DNA from: Streptomyces minutiscleroticus
GTDB taxonomy: Bacteria > Actinomycetota > Actinomycetes > Streptomycetales > Streptomycetaceae
Direction of reading: 5' to 3'
Assembly: GCF_014650875.1 (NCBI RefSeq)
Contig: NZ_BMVU01000001.1
Span: 372,001-436,000, forward strand
Length of the DNA: 64,000 bases
Shown here: one piece after another, positions 55,952-64,000 of the stretch
Layout of the letters: each line of letters opens with the position of its first letter
How positions within the stretch are numbered: position 1 is the first letter of the stretch
Notes under the pieces: model-generated
What the model was told of the DNA's origin: nothing
Database searches by the model: none
Seen by the model: only the letters and a program-made list of their open reading frames with translations
Made by a program: the position numbers and the translations under genes

Positions 55952-58951
55952 ATGACGGCGCCGGGGCGCAGAAGCAGTACCTTCACGCGGCTGCTGCGGC
56001 ACGGCTTCACCGATCCCTCCGCCGCCGAGCGGCTGCTGGAGAGCGGGGAGCTGGCGCCGATACGGAACGACCCGGTGCTGCTCGACGCGCTGGGCGCCAC
56101 CGCCGACCCGGACCAGGCGCTGCTCGGGCTCGTGCGGCTGGCCGAGGCGCAGCCCGGGCCCAGCGGGCAGCGCGAGCTGCTGGACACGCTGATCGCGTCC
56201 AAGCCCCTGCGCGACCGGCTGCTCGGGGTGCTGGGCGCGTCCGAGGCCCTGGGGGACCACCTGGCCCGGCACCCGCTGGACTGGCAGGCGCTCGTCACCT
56301 ACGAGGCGCGGGACCTGCACCCGGGGACGGCCGAGTTCGAGCGCGGGCTCGCCGAGGCCGACGACCCGGTGTCGCTGCGCGTCGCCTACCGGCGGTGCCT
56401 GCTGTCCATCGCCGCCCGCGACGTGTGCGGCACCATCGACGTCGTCGAGACCGCCGCCGAGCTGGCCGACCTCGCCACCGCCACGCTGCGCGCCGCGCTC
56501 GCCGTCGCGCGGGCCGCGGCGCCCGAGGACGCCGCGCTCGCCCGGCTCGCGGTGATCGCGATGGGCAAGACCGGCGGCCACGAGCTCAACTACGTCTCGG
56601 ACGTCGACGTCATCTTCGTGGCGGAGTCGGCCGAGGGCGCCGACGAGCAGAAGGCGCTGCGGGCCGCGACCCGGCTGGCCTCCCACCTGATGCGGATCTG
56701 CTCCGAGACGACCGTCGAGGGGTCCATCTGGCCCGTCGACGCCAACCTGCGGCCCGAGGGGCGCAACGGACCGCTCGTGCGGACCCTGTCCTCCCACGTC
56801 GCGTACTACCAGCGGTGGGCGAAGACCTGGGAGTTCCAGGCGCTGCTCAAGGCCCGGCCCGTCGCCGGCGACATGGAGCTGGGCCGGGAGTACGCCGACG
56901 CGCTCTCGCCGCTCGTCTGGCACGCCGCCGAGCGCGAGAACTTCGTCGCCGACGTGCAGGGCATGCGCCGCAGGGTCGTCGCGAACATCCCCGCCGCCGA
57001 GATCGAGCGCGAGCTGAAGCTCGGCCCCGGCGGGCTGCGCGACGTGGAGTTCGCCGTGCAGATGCTCCAGCTCGTGCACGGGCGCGCCGACACGACGCTG
57101 CGCTCGGGCACCACGCTGGACGCGCTGAAGGCGCTGGCCGACGGCGGGTACGTCGGGCGCGCCGACGCCGAGCAGCTCGACGCGGCGTACCGCTTCCTGC
57201 GCTCCATGGAGCACCGCATCCAGCTTCACAAGCTGCGCCGCACCCACCTCGTGCCCGAGGACGAGGCCGACCTCAGGCGCCTGGGCCGCTCCCTCGGCCT
57301 GCGCACCGAGCCGGTCGCCTCGCTCACCCGGGAGTGGCGCCGGCACGCCGCCGTCGTGCGGCGGCTGCACGAGAAGCTCTTCTACCGGCCGCTGCTCGAC
57401 GCGGTCGCCCAGCTCGCGCCCGGCGAGGCGCGGCTGAGCGCCGAGGCGGCCCGGGAGCGGCTGACCGCGCTCGGCTACGCGGACCCGGCGGCGGCCCGGC
57501 GCCACCTGGAGGCGCTGGCCTCGGGCGTCTCGCGCAAGGCCGCCATCCAGCGCACGCTGCTGCCCGTGCTCCTCGGCTGGTTCGCCGACTCCGCCGACCC
57601 GGACGCGGGACTGCTGAACTTCCGCAAGGTCTCCGACGCGCTCGGCAAGACCCCCTGGTACCTGCGGCTGCTGCGGGACGAGGGGGCCGCCGCCGAGAAC
57701 CTCGCGCGCGTGCTGTCCGCCGGGCGGCTCGCCCCCGACCTGCTGCTGCGGGCCCCGGAGGCGGTGGCGCTGCTCGGCGACGGCACCGGCCTGGAGCCCC
57801 GCGGCCGCGTCCAGCTGGAACAGGAGATCCTCGCCGCGGTCAACCGCGCCTCCGGGGGCGAGGCGGCCGTCACCGCCGCCCGGGGCGTGCGGCGGCGCGA
57901 GCTGTTCCGCACCGCCGCGGCCGACATCATCGGCTCCTACGGGACCGAGGAGTCGCCGGCCGAGGCGGACCAGGGCGCGCTCGTGGACCTGGTGGGCGGC
58001 GCCGTCTCCGACCTGACCGCGGCGACCCTCGCGGGCACGCTGCGGGCGGTGGTGCGGGACCACTGGGGCGACGAACTGCCCACCCGGTTCGCCGTCATCG
58101 GCATGGGGCGCTTCGGCGGGCACGAGCTGAACTACGGCTCCGACGCCGACGTGCTGTTCGTGCACGAGCCCCGCGAGGGCGTCGACGAGCAGGAGGCGTC
58201 CCGGGCCGCGAACCGGGTCGTCTCCGAGATGCGGCGGCTGCTGCAGCTCCCCAGCGCCGACCCGCCGCTGATCGTCGACGCCGATCTGCGCCCGGAGGGC
58301 AAGTCGGGCCCGCTGGTGCGGACCCTGAAGTCGTACGAGGCGTACTACCGGCGGTGGTCGCTGGTGTGGGAGTCGCAGGCGCTGCTGCGCGCCGAGTTCG
58401 TCGCGGGGGACGAGGACCTGGGGCGGCGGTTCACGGAGCTGGTCGACCCGCTGCGCTACCCGGCCGGGGGGCTCGGCGAGGACGCGGTGCGCGAGATCCG
58501 GCGGCTCAAGGCGCGCATGGAGGCGGAGCGGCTGCCGCGCGGCGCCGACCCGACGCTCCACACCAAGCTGGGGCGCGGCGGCCTGTCCGACGTGGAGTGG
58601 ACGGTGCAGCTGCTGCAGATGCGGCACGGCGCCGCCGAGCCGGGGCTGCGGACGACCCGCACCCGCGAGGCGCTGGCCGCCGCGCGGGCCGCCGGTCTGA
58701 TCGGGGACGAGGAGGCGGCCACGCTGGACGAGGCATGGGTCCTGGCCACCCGCGTGCGCAACGCCGTGATGCTGGTCAGGGGCCGGGCGGGCGACACCTT
58801 CCCCCCGGACACGCGGGAGATGGCCGCCGTGGGCCGCTACCTGGGCTACGGGCCCGGTCACGTGGGCGACATGCTGGACGACTACCGGCGGACGACGCGG
58901 CGGGCGCGCGGCGTGGTGGACCAGCTCTTCTACGGCGCGACGGAGCGCTGA
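55952..58951 (+). CDS. glnE: Bifunctional glutamine synthetase adenylyltransferase/deadenylase
   Basis: The protein has 999 residues from ATG 55952 behind CAGGAGG. Two nucleotidyltransferase domains are obvious: MGKTGGHELNYVSDVDVIFV in the N-terminal half and GRFGGHELNYGSDADVLFV in the C-terminal half, each followed by DANLRPEGRNGPLV or DADLRPEGKSGPLV. By analogy with E. coli, the first removes and the second adds AMP on the Tyr of GlnA, tuning nitrogen assimilation. The 3' end overlaps the convergent PAP2 gene by 22 bp. Confidence 0.96.
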   Translation: MTAPGRRSSTFTRLLRHGFTDPSAAERLLESGELAPIRNDPVLLDALGATADPDQALLGLVRLAEAQPGPSGQRELLDTLIASKPLRDRLLGVLGASEALGDHLARHPLDWQALVTYEARDLHPGTAEFERGLAEADDPVSLRVAYRRCLLSIAARDVCGTIDVVETAAELADLATATLRAALAVARAAAPEDAALARLAVIAMGKTGGHELNYVSDVDVIFVAESAEGADEQKALRAATRLASHLMRICSETTVEGSIWPVDANLRPEGRNGPLVRTLSSHVAYYQRWAKTWEFQALLKARPVAGDMELGREYADALSPLVWHAAERENFVADVQGMRRRVVANIPAAEIERELKLGPGGLRDVEFAVQMLQLVHGRADTTLRSGTTLDALKALADGGYVGRADAEQLDAAYRFLRSMEHRIQLHKLRRTHLVPEDEADLRRLGRSLGLRTEPVASLTREWRRHAAVVRRLHEKLFYRPLLDAVAQLAPGEARLSAEAARERLTALGYADPAAARRHLEALASGVSRKAAIQRTLLPVLLGWFADSADPDAGLLNFRKVSDALGKTPWYLRLLRDEGAAAENLARVLSAGRLAPDLLLRAPEAVALLGDGTGLEPRGRVQLEQEILAAVNRASGGEAAVTAARGVRRRELFRTAAADIIGSYGTEESPAEADQGALVDLVGGAVSDLTAATLAGTLRAVVRDHWGDELPTRFAVIGMGRFGGHELNYGSDADVLFVHEPREGVDEQEASRAANRVVSEMRRLLQLPSADPPLIVDADLRPEGKSGPLVRTLKSYEAYYRRWSLVWESQALLRAEFVAGDEDLGRRFTELVDPLRYPAGGLGEDAVREIRRLKARMEAERLPRGADPTLHTKLGRGGLSDVEWTVQLLQMRHGAAEPGLRTTRTREALAAARAAGLIGDEEAATLDEAWVLATRVRNAVMLVRGRAGDTFPPDTREMAAVGRYLGYGPGHVGDMLDDYRRTTRRARGVVDQLFYGATER

Positions 58952-59922
58952 GCGGCTTCCGCGCCGTCGCCGCCTGCGGCGGCGCGGCGGCGGACCGCCA
59001 CCCGGATCCGGACCCGGTCGCGTCCCGGGGTCCTCCCGGCCGCCTTCCCGGCGGCCCGCTCCGGGGACCCCTCCCGGCCCTGCGGCAGGCGCGGCAGCGC
59101 GTGGGGCAGCGCCCCGTACCAGAGGGAGGCGACCAGATAGCCGAAGGCGACGCAGAGCAGGCCGCCCACCGCGTCGAGCCAGAAGTGGTTGGCGGTGGCG
59201 ACGATCACCACGAGCGTGGCCACCGGGTACAGCGCGCCCAGCACGCGCAGCCACGGCACCCGCGCCAGGGCGAGGACCGTGAGGCCGCACCACAGGGACC
59301 AGCCGATGTGCATGGAGGGCATCGCGGCGTACTGGTTCGACATGTGCTTCAGGTCGCCCGAGGCCATGGACCCCCAGGTGTCGTGCACCAGGACCGTGTC
59401 GACGAAACCGCCGCCGGGCACCAGGCGGGGCGGGGCCAGCGGATACAGGTAGTAGCCGACCAGGGCGACCGCGGTGGTCGCGAAGAGGGCGAGGCGGGCC
59501 GCCGCGTACCGGCCCGGATGTCTGCGGTAGAGCCACACCAGGACGGCGAGCGTGACCACGAAGTGCAGCGTGGCGTAGTAGTAGTTCATGCCGACGACCA
59601 GCCACGTCACGCCGTTCACGGCGTGGTTGACGGTCTGCTCGACGGCTATCCCGAGGCGCTGCTCCGCGGACCAGATCCAGTCGGCGTTGCGCAGGGCCTG
59701 CGCCTTCTGCTCCGGCACCGCGTTGCGGATGAGCGAGTACGTCCAGTAACTCACCGCGATGAGCAGGATCTCGAACCACAGGCGGGGACGGCTCGGCGTC
59801 CGCAGCCGGCGGAGCAGGGCAGGGGCGGCCCGCCCCGCGCCGGGCCCGTCGGCCTCGTCCGCGACGGGGGCCACAGCGGCCTGCTGCCGGCCGTCCGCAG
59901 TCGTCACGGTCGTCTCACCCAT
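58930..59922 (-). CDS. PAP2-superfamily membrane phosphatase / inositolphosphotransferase-like
   Basis: The protein has 330 residues. Six hydrophobic segments are present after a ~45-residue tail. The C2 and C3 phosphatase motifs are AAMPSMHIGW (Ser-x-His) and TANHFWLDAVGG (His with downstream Asp); the C1 motif is reduced, as in the AUR1/inositolphosphotransferase branch (YLYPLAPPRLVP). Possible substrates are phosphatidic acid, polyprenyl pyrophosphate or inositol lipids. The C-terminal tail is Arg rich and overlaps glnE. Confidence 0.88.
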   Translation of the reverse strand: MGETTVTTADGRQQAAVAPVADEADGPGAGRAAPALLRRLRTPSRPRLWFEILLIAVSYWTYSLIRNAVPEQKAQALRNADWIWSAEQRLGIAVEQTVNHAVNGVTWLVVGMNYYYATLHFVVTLAVLVWLYRRHPGRYAAARLALFATTAVALVGYYLYPLAPPRLVPGGGFVDTVLVHDTWGSMASGDLKHMSNQYAAMPSMHIGWSLWCGLTVLALARVPWLRVLGALYPVATLVVIVATANHFWLDAVGGLLCVAFGYLVASLWYGALPHALPRLPQGREGSPERAAGKAAGRTPGRDRVRIRVAVRRRAAAGGDGAEAAQRSVAP

Positions 59923-60036
59923 AGGGACAGAGTCTGCCAGATAACCTCTACCCCACAGATCATCCCCTGGGCGGGTGTCGACCGCATGTTCTACCCCCGG
60001 GGAGTCAGGGTCCTCTCCACCTCGGGGACGAGGCGG

Positions 60037-61149
60037 TCACCTAGGGGCGGAAGCGGTCGAACCGCGCACCACCAGTTCCGGCATGAACACGAACTCGCTG
60101 TGCGGGGCGGGCGTCCCGCCGATCTCCTCCAGGAGCGTGCGCACGGCCGCCTGGCCCATGGCGGGCACCGGCTTGCGGACCGTGGTCAGCGGCGGGTCGG
60201 TGAAGGCGATCAGCGGGGAGTCGTCGAAGCCGACGACCGAGACGTCGCGGGGGACCTCCAGGCCGCGCTGGCGGGCCGCCCGGATCGCGCCGAGCGCCAT
60301 CATGTCGCTCGCGCACACCACGGCCGTACAGTCGCGGTCGATGAGGGCGGCGGCCGCGGCCTGCCCGCCCTCCAGGGTGTACAGCGAGTGCTGCACGAGC
60401 CGCTGCTCGATCTCCTCCGTGCCCAGTCCCAGCAGGTCCTGCACGGTGCGCACGAAGCCCTCGATCTTGCGCTGGACCGGCACGAACCGCTTCGGGCCCA
60501 GCGCGAGCCCGATACGGGTGTGGCCGAGCGAGACGAGGTGGGTGACGGCGAGCGACATGGCGGCCCGGTCGTCGGGCGAGATGAAGGGCGCCTGCACCTT
60601 GGGGGAGAAGCCGTCGACGAGGACGAACGGCACGCCCTGGCCGCGCAGCCGCTCGTAGCGCTGCATGTCGGCGGAGGTGTCGGCGTGCAGTCCGGAGACG
60701 AAGATGATGCCGGCGACGCCCCGGTCGACCAGCATCTCGGTCAGCTCGTCCTCGGTGGAGCCGCCGGGCGTCTGGGTGGCGAGCACCGGGGTGTAGCCCT
60801 GCCGGGTCAGCGCCTGCCCGATGACCTGGGCCAGGGCGGGGAATATGGGGTTCTCCAGCTCCGGGGTGATCAGGCCCACCAGACCCTCGCTGCGCTGGCG
60901 CAGCCGGACGGGGCGCTCGTAGCCGAGCACGTCCAGGGCGGCCAGTACGGACTGGCGGGTGGTGGCGGCGACGCCCGGCTTCCCGTTCAGGACGCGGCTG
61001 ACGGTCGCTTCGCTCACCCCCGCCTGAGCAGCGATGTCGGCAAGCCGTGTGGTCACGGGATGGGACTGTACCGGCCGGGTCTGCCGTTGCCCACCGGCCG
61101 GACGCCGTGTGCGGGCGGTCGAACGGCCCGCGGCGGGCTGCTGCGTCAT
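60037..61149 (-). CDS. malR: LacI-family repressor of the maltose operon
   Basis: The protein has 370 residues from ATG 61149, which has GAGGGAG upstream; the shorter GTG 61056 gives the usual MalR N-terminus but lacks a ribosome binding site. The helix-turn-helix is RLADIAAQAGVSEATVSRVL, followed by the hinge NGKPGV. The sugar-binding domain contains GLVGLITPELENPIFP and MMALGAIRAAR. The sequence agrees closely with Streptomyces MalR/Reg1, which represses malEFG and amylase and chitinase genes until maltose or maltotriose is present. It is divergent from malE, with palindromic operator candidates between. Confidence 0.94.
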   Translation of the reverse strand: MTQQPAAGRSTARTRRPAGGQRQTRPVQSHPVTTRLADIAAQAGVSEATVSRVLNGKPGVAATTRQSVLAALDVLGYERPVRLRQRSEGLVGLITPELENPIFPALAQVIGQALTRQGYTPVLATQTPGGSTEDELTEMLVDRGVAGIIFVSGLHADTSADMQRYERLRGQGVPFVLVDGFSPKVQAPFISPDDRAAMSLAVTHLVSLGHTRIGLALGPKRFVPVQRKIEGFVRTVQDLLGLGTEEIEQRLVQHSLYTLEGGQAAAAALIDRDCTAVVCASDMMALGAIRAARQRGLEVPRDVSVVGFDDSPLIAFTDPPLTTVRKPVPAMGQAAVRTLLEEIGGTPAPHSEFVFMPELVVRGSTASAPR

Positions 61150-61518
61150 CGCGCTCCCTCGTGTACTGGTCGGCGTCCGACGCGCGCGCCGGAAGGAGTG
61201 GGGTCCTGCCGTCCTTGACGGGGCGATGATCCTCGCACCGGACCGGTGTGGCAAGAGCTTGCAGAGTCTTGCACAAGACTCGTCCACCCCTGCGAGCGGC
61301 GTCAACTCCGGGTCTCTACGGGGGCGCGGCCGGATCACGGCCGGGTAACTGTCGCCCCCTCTTGCACTTTTTTGCTGCAAGGTCTTTCGGATCGCTTACA
61401 TCGCTGTTACGTTCACGTCGCCCGGCCGCCCCGCAACGGCGCAGTCGGCAAGTCGGCAGAGGAACGGCGGACGGGACCGTTCCTCGACCACACGGGCTTT
61501 CACCCTCAAGGAGAACTC
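61150..61518. promoter_or_regulatory. malR-malE divergent control region with palindromic operators
   Basis: Two inverted repeats share CTTG/CAAG half-sites. The first, 61264-61281, is GAGTCTTG-ca-CAAGACTC with perfect 8-bp arms, and CTTGCA repeats at 61258 and 61268 overlap it. The second, 61361-61381, has CTTGCA and TGCAAG separated by 9 bp. CTTGCA-type sites are what MalR of Streptomyces is known to recognise. AT-richer sequence at 61366-61410 probably holds the malE promoter. Confidence 0.65.
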
Positions 61519-62787
61519 ATGCGGCGTGGCACAGCGGCCACCGCGCTGGTGGCGTCCCTCGCCCTCGCGGCGACGGCCTGCGGCGGAAGCGACGGCGGCG
61601 ACAGCGCCGAGGGTCCGGTCACCCTCACCTACTGGGACACGTCCAACGCCACCAACGAGGCGCCGACGTACAAGGCCTTGGTCCAGGAGTTCGAGGCCGC
61701 CCACAAGGACATCAAGGTCAAGTACGTCAACGTCCCCTTCGACCAGGCGCAGAACAAGTTCGACACCGCCGCCGGCGCCTCGGGCGCCCCGGACGTGCTG
61801 CGCTCCGAGGTCGGCTGGACCCCGGCGTTCGCGAAGAAGGGCTACTTCCTGCCGCTCGACGGCACCGAGGCCCTCGCGGACCAGGACAAGTTCCAGGCGA
61901 GCCTGATCGAGCAGGCCCGGTACGAGGGCAAGACCTACGGCGTCCCGCTGGTCACCGACACCCTGGCCCTGGTCTACAACAAGCAGCTCTTCGAGAAGGC
62001 CGGCGTCGAGGTCCCCAAGACCTGGGACGACCTGAAGAAGGCCGCCGCCACCATCAAGGAGAGGACCGGCGTCGACGGCTACCAGGGCTCCGCCGCGGGG
62101 TACTACGGGCAGCCGTTCCTCCACGGCGAGGGCACCGACACGGTCGACGCCGAGGGCAAGAAGATCACCGTCGCCTCGGCCGAGGCCAAGAAGGGCTACA
62201 AGACCTGGCTCGGCCTGTTCGACGGCAAGGGCCTCGGCAAGGCCGACACCACCGCCGACGCCTACGCCCACAAGCAGGACGCGTTCGTCAACGGCAAGGT
62301 CGCCTCGATCATCGAGGGCCCCTGGGAGATCACGAACTTCTACAAGGGCTCGGCCTTCAAGGACAAGGAGAACCTGGGCATCGCCACCGTCCCGGCCGGC
62401 TCCACCGGGAAGGCGGGCGCCCCGACCGGCGGCCACAACCTCTCCGTGTACGCGGGCTCGGACAAGGCGCACCAGGAGGCGGCGCTGAAGTTCGTGAACT
62501 TCATGACCTCGGCGAAGTCCCAGGAGACCGTCGCCCTGAAGAACTCCACGCTGCCCACCCGCGAGGACGCCTACACGGACGAGGTGAGGGCCGACCCGGG
62601 CATCGCCGGCTACCAGGGCGTGCTCGCCGCGGCCCAGCCGCGTCCGGCGCTGCCCGAGTACAGCTCCTTCTGGACCCCCCTCGACGACGAGCTGCCCGCG
62701 ATCGCGAGCGGCAAGAAGTCCCTCGACAAGGGGCTGAGCGACGCGGAGACGGCGATCGCCGAGCTGGTGCCGGACTTCGGCAAGTGA
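61519..62787 (+). CDS. malE: Maltose-binding lipoprotein
   Basis: The protein has 422 residues from ATG 61519 behind AAGGAGA. The signal peptide ends in the lipobox LAATAC, so Cys21 is lipidated. The mature part is a two-lobed sugar-binding protein: LTYWDTSNATNEAPTYKAL, TYGVPLVTDTLALVYNK, and VNGKVASIIEGPWEI are typical of the family. It captures maltose and maltodextrin outside the membrane and delivers them to MalFG. Expression should be controlled by MalR. Confidence 0.95.
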   Translation: MRRGTAATALVASLALAATACGGSDGGDSAEGPVTLTYWDTSNATNEAPTYKALVQEFEAAHKDIKVKYVNVPFDQAQNKFDTAAGASGAPDVLRSEVGWTPAFAKKGYFLPLDGTEALADQDKFQASLIEQARYEGKTYGVPLVTDTLALVYNKQLFEKAGVEVPKTWDDLKKAAATIKERTGVDGYQGSAAGYYGQPFLHGEGTDTVDAEGKKITVASAEAKKGYKTWLGLFDGKGLGKADTTADAYAHKQDAFVNGKVASIIEGPWEITNFYKGSAFKDKENLGIATVPAGSTGKAGAPTGGHNLSVYAGSDKAHQEAALKFVNFMTSAKSQETVALKNSTLPTREDAYTDEVRADPGIAGYQGVLAAAQPRPALPEYSSFWTPLDDELPAIASGKKSLDKGLSDAETAIAELVPDFGK

Positions 62788-62935
62788 TCCGCGCGGCCGC
62801 CGCGTCCTTCCCCGGACCCCGGGTGAACGGCCGCGGCGGCCTCCGCCCGGTGCCGTGCGGCCCGCGACGCCGCCCGCGCCTGGCTCCACCGGCCGCCCCG
62901 GGCCGTACCCCTGAACACGCAGAAGGTGTCGAACC

Positions 62936-63940
62936 ATGACAGTCGCCATCGACCGAGCGACCGGCAAGCGGCGCGGTGGGCCGGCCCCGCGCCGCGGCCC
63001 GCTCCAGCGCCTCAGGCAGGGCTACCAGAAGTACTGGTACGCGTACGCGATGATCGCCCCGGTGGTCGCCGTGATCGGCGTCCTCGTGCTCTACCCGCTG
63101 GCCCGGGGCCTCTACCTGACGTTCACGAACGCCAACAGCCTCAACTCCGCCCGCACCATCGGCGTGAACGAGATCGAGGCCACCTACGAGTGGATCGGCC
63201 TCGACAACTACGCCGACATCCTGTGGGGCCCGACCGCCTACGACCGGTTCTGGTCGCACTTCATCTGGACGATCGTCTGGACGGCGCTCTGCGTCACCCT
63301 GCACTACGTCATCGGCCTCGGCCTCGCGCTGCTGCTCAACCAGAAGCTGCGCGGCCGCACCCTGTACCGGCTGATCCTGGTGCTGCCGTGGGCGGTGCCC
63401 ACCTTCGTCACCGTCTTCGGCTGGCGCTTCATGCTCGCCGACTCCGGCGTCATCAACAACGCGCTGGACTCGATCGGCCTGCCGACGCCGCTGTGGCTGG
63501 AGGACAGCTTCTGGCAGCGGTTCGCGGCGGTCATGGTGAACACCTGGTGCGGTGTGCCGTTCATGATGGTCTCGCTGCTCGGCGGGCTCCAGTCCATCGA
63601 CTCCTCGCTGTACGAGGCCGCCGAGATGGACGGCGCGAACGCCTGGCAGCGCTTCCGCCACGTCACCCTGCCGGGTCTGAGGTCCGTCAGCTCCACCGTG
63701 GTGCTGCTCGGCGTGATCTGGACGTTCAACCAGTTCGCGGTGATCTTCCTGCTCTTCGGCAACACCGCGCCCGACGCGCAGATCCTCGTCACCTGGGCCT
63801 ACCAGCTGGGCTTCGGCCAGCAGCCGCGCGACTACGCGCAGTCGGCCGCCTACGGCATCCTGCTCCTCTCCATCCTGATCGTCTTCACCTCCGTCTACCG
63901 CCGCTGGCTGGACCGCAACGGGCAGCAGCCCGCGCTCTGA
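62936..63940 (+). CDS. malF: Maltose ABC permease, first subunit
   Basis: The protein has 334 residues. Six or more transmembrane segments are visible, and the EAA motif EAAEMDGANAWQRFRHVTLP, which docks with the ATPase, lies near residue 240. It is 148 bp downstream of malE in the same direction and 13 bp upstream of malG. As in other Streptomyces sugar importers, no ATPase gene is in the part seen; the shared ATPase MsiK probably serves it. Confidence 0.95.
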   Translation: MTVAIDRATGKRRGGPAPRRGPLQRLRQGYQKYWYAYAMIAPVVAVIGVLVLYPLARGLYLTFTNANSLNSARTIGVNEIEATYEWIGLDNYADILWGPTAYDRFWSHFIWTIVWTALCVTLHYVIGLGLALLLNQKLRGRTLYRLILVLPWAVPTFVTVFGWRFMLADSGVINNALDSIGLPTPLWLEDSFWQRFAAVMVNTWCGVPFMMVSLLGGLQSIDSSLYEAAEMDGANAWQRFRHVTLPGLRSVSSTVVLLGVIWTFNQFAVIFLLFGNTAPDAQILVTWAYQLGFGQQPRDYAQSAAYGILLLSILIVFTSVYRRWLDRNGQQPAL

Positions 63941-63953
63941 GGCAGGAGTTCCC

Positions 63954-64000
63954 ATGAGCACCACGACCCTCCCGACCGCCGCGCCCGCGGACCGGGCCCC
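63954..64000 (+). CDS. malG: Maltose ABC permease, second subunit (start only)
   Basis: An ATG 13 bases after the malF stop is preceded by GGCAGGAG and starts STTTLPTAAPADRA, an unstructured cytosolic tail. The rest lies beyond the window. The identity rests on operon position after malE and malF. Confidence 0.8.
   Translation, partial: MSTTTLPTAAPADRA

Overview
The window is high-GC actinobacterial DNA and almost certainly Streptomyces. GTG starts are frequent, ATGA/GTGA stop-start overlaps are common, and family signatures typical of the genus are present (DUF397 with XRE-DUF5753, BTAD/NB-ARC AfsR-like regulators, DtxR-type iron boxes). The right half carries malR-malEFG, glnE, glnA2, nadE and panB, a set of core chromosome genes that also lie near one another in Streptomyces coelicolor. 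I see no rRNA, tRNA, CRISPR array or intact insertion sequence.

Bases 1-18581 are an accessory block that looks like a multi-gene nucleic-acid defence locus. It holds the C-terminal end of a large protein (possibly a DrmD-type SNF2 helicase), an 1845-residue N6-adenine methyltransferase joined to it by an ATGA overlap, a 2344-residue DEAD-like helicase with Cys pairs, a DUF1998 module and a C-terminal Vsr/PD-(D/E)XK-like nuclease domain, and a 769-residue UvrD-like helicase with a possible RelE-fold N-terminus, again joined by ATGA. Between methyltransferase and giant helicase sit a Streptomyces regulatory cassette (DUF397, XRE-DUF5753, divergent HATPase) and a ribbon-helix-helix/PIN toxin-antitoxin pair with a 16-bp palindrome. 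The set mixes features of DISARM class 1 and Druantia and matches neither as I know them.

Bases 18582-30880 return to ordinary genes: a MazG-like protein, DoxX, an NTF2-like protein, a Tat-exported PhoD phosphatase, a Gfo/Idh/MocA oxidoreductase, a Bcr/CflA-type exporter coupled to a serine hydrolase that seems to start at CTG, an Rsm22-like protein, a TetR regulator with two matching operator candidates, a primase-polymerase-like protein and a lipoprotein. Bases 31040-35240 hold an iron and heme module: HmuV and HmuU without a visible binding protein, a PhzF-like protein and a heme oxygenase. There are two DtxR/DmdR-type iron boxes, one filling the spacer of the heme-oxygenase promoter.

Bases 35464-51385 contain methionine aminopeptidase, a truncated sialidase remnant, an F420-dependent NADP reductase, a site-2-protease homologue, an AfsR-like giant regulator, a DrrAB-type ABC exporter preceded by 11-bp direct repeats, panB, an EEP phosphatase, an MFS transporter and nadE. 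Bases 51386-64000 contain a 29-bp-stem hairpin and ~60-bp imperfect repeats, DUF305 and DUF3105 proteins, glnA2 (gamma-glutamylpolyamine synthetase family), a YGSN gamma-glutamylcyclotransferase-like protein, glnE, a PAP2 phosphatase, and the maltose system malR, malE, malF and the start of malG.
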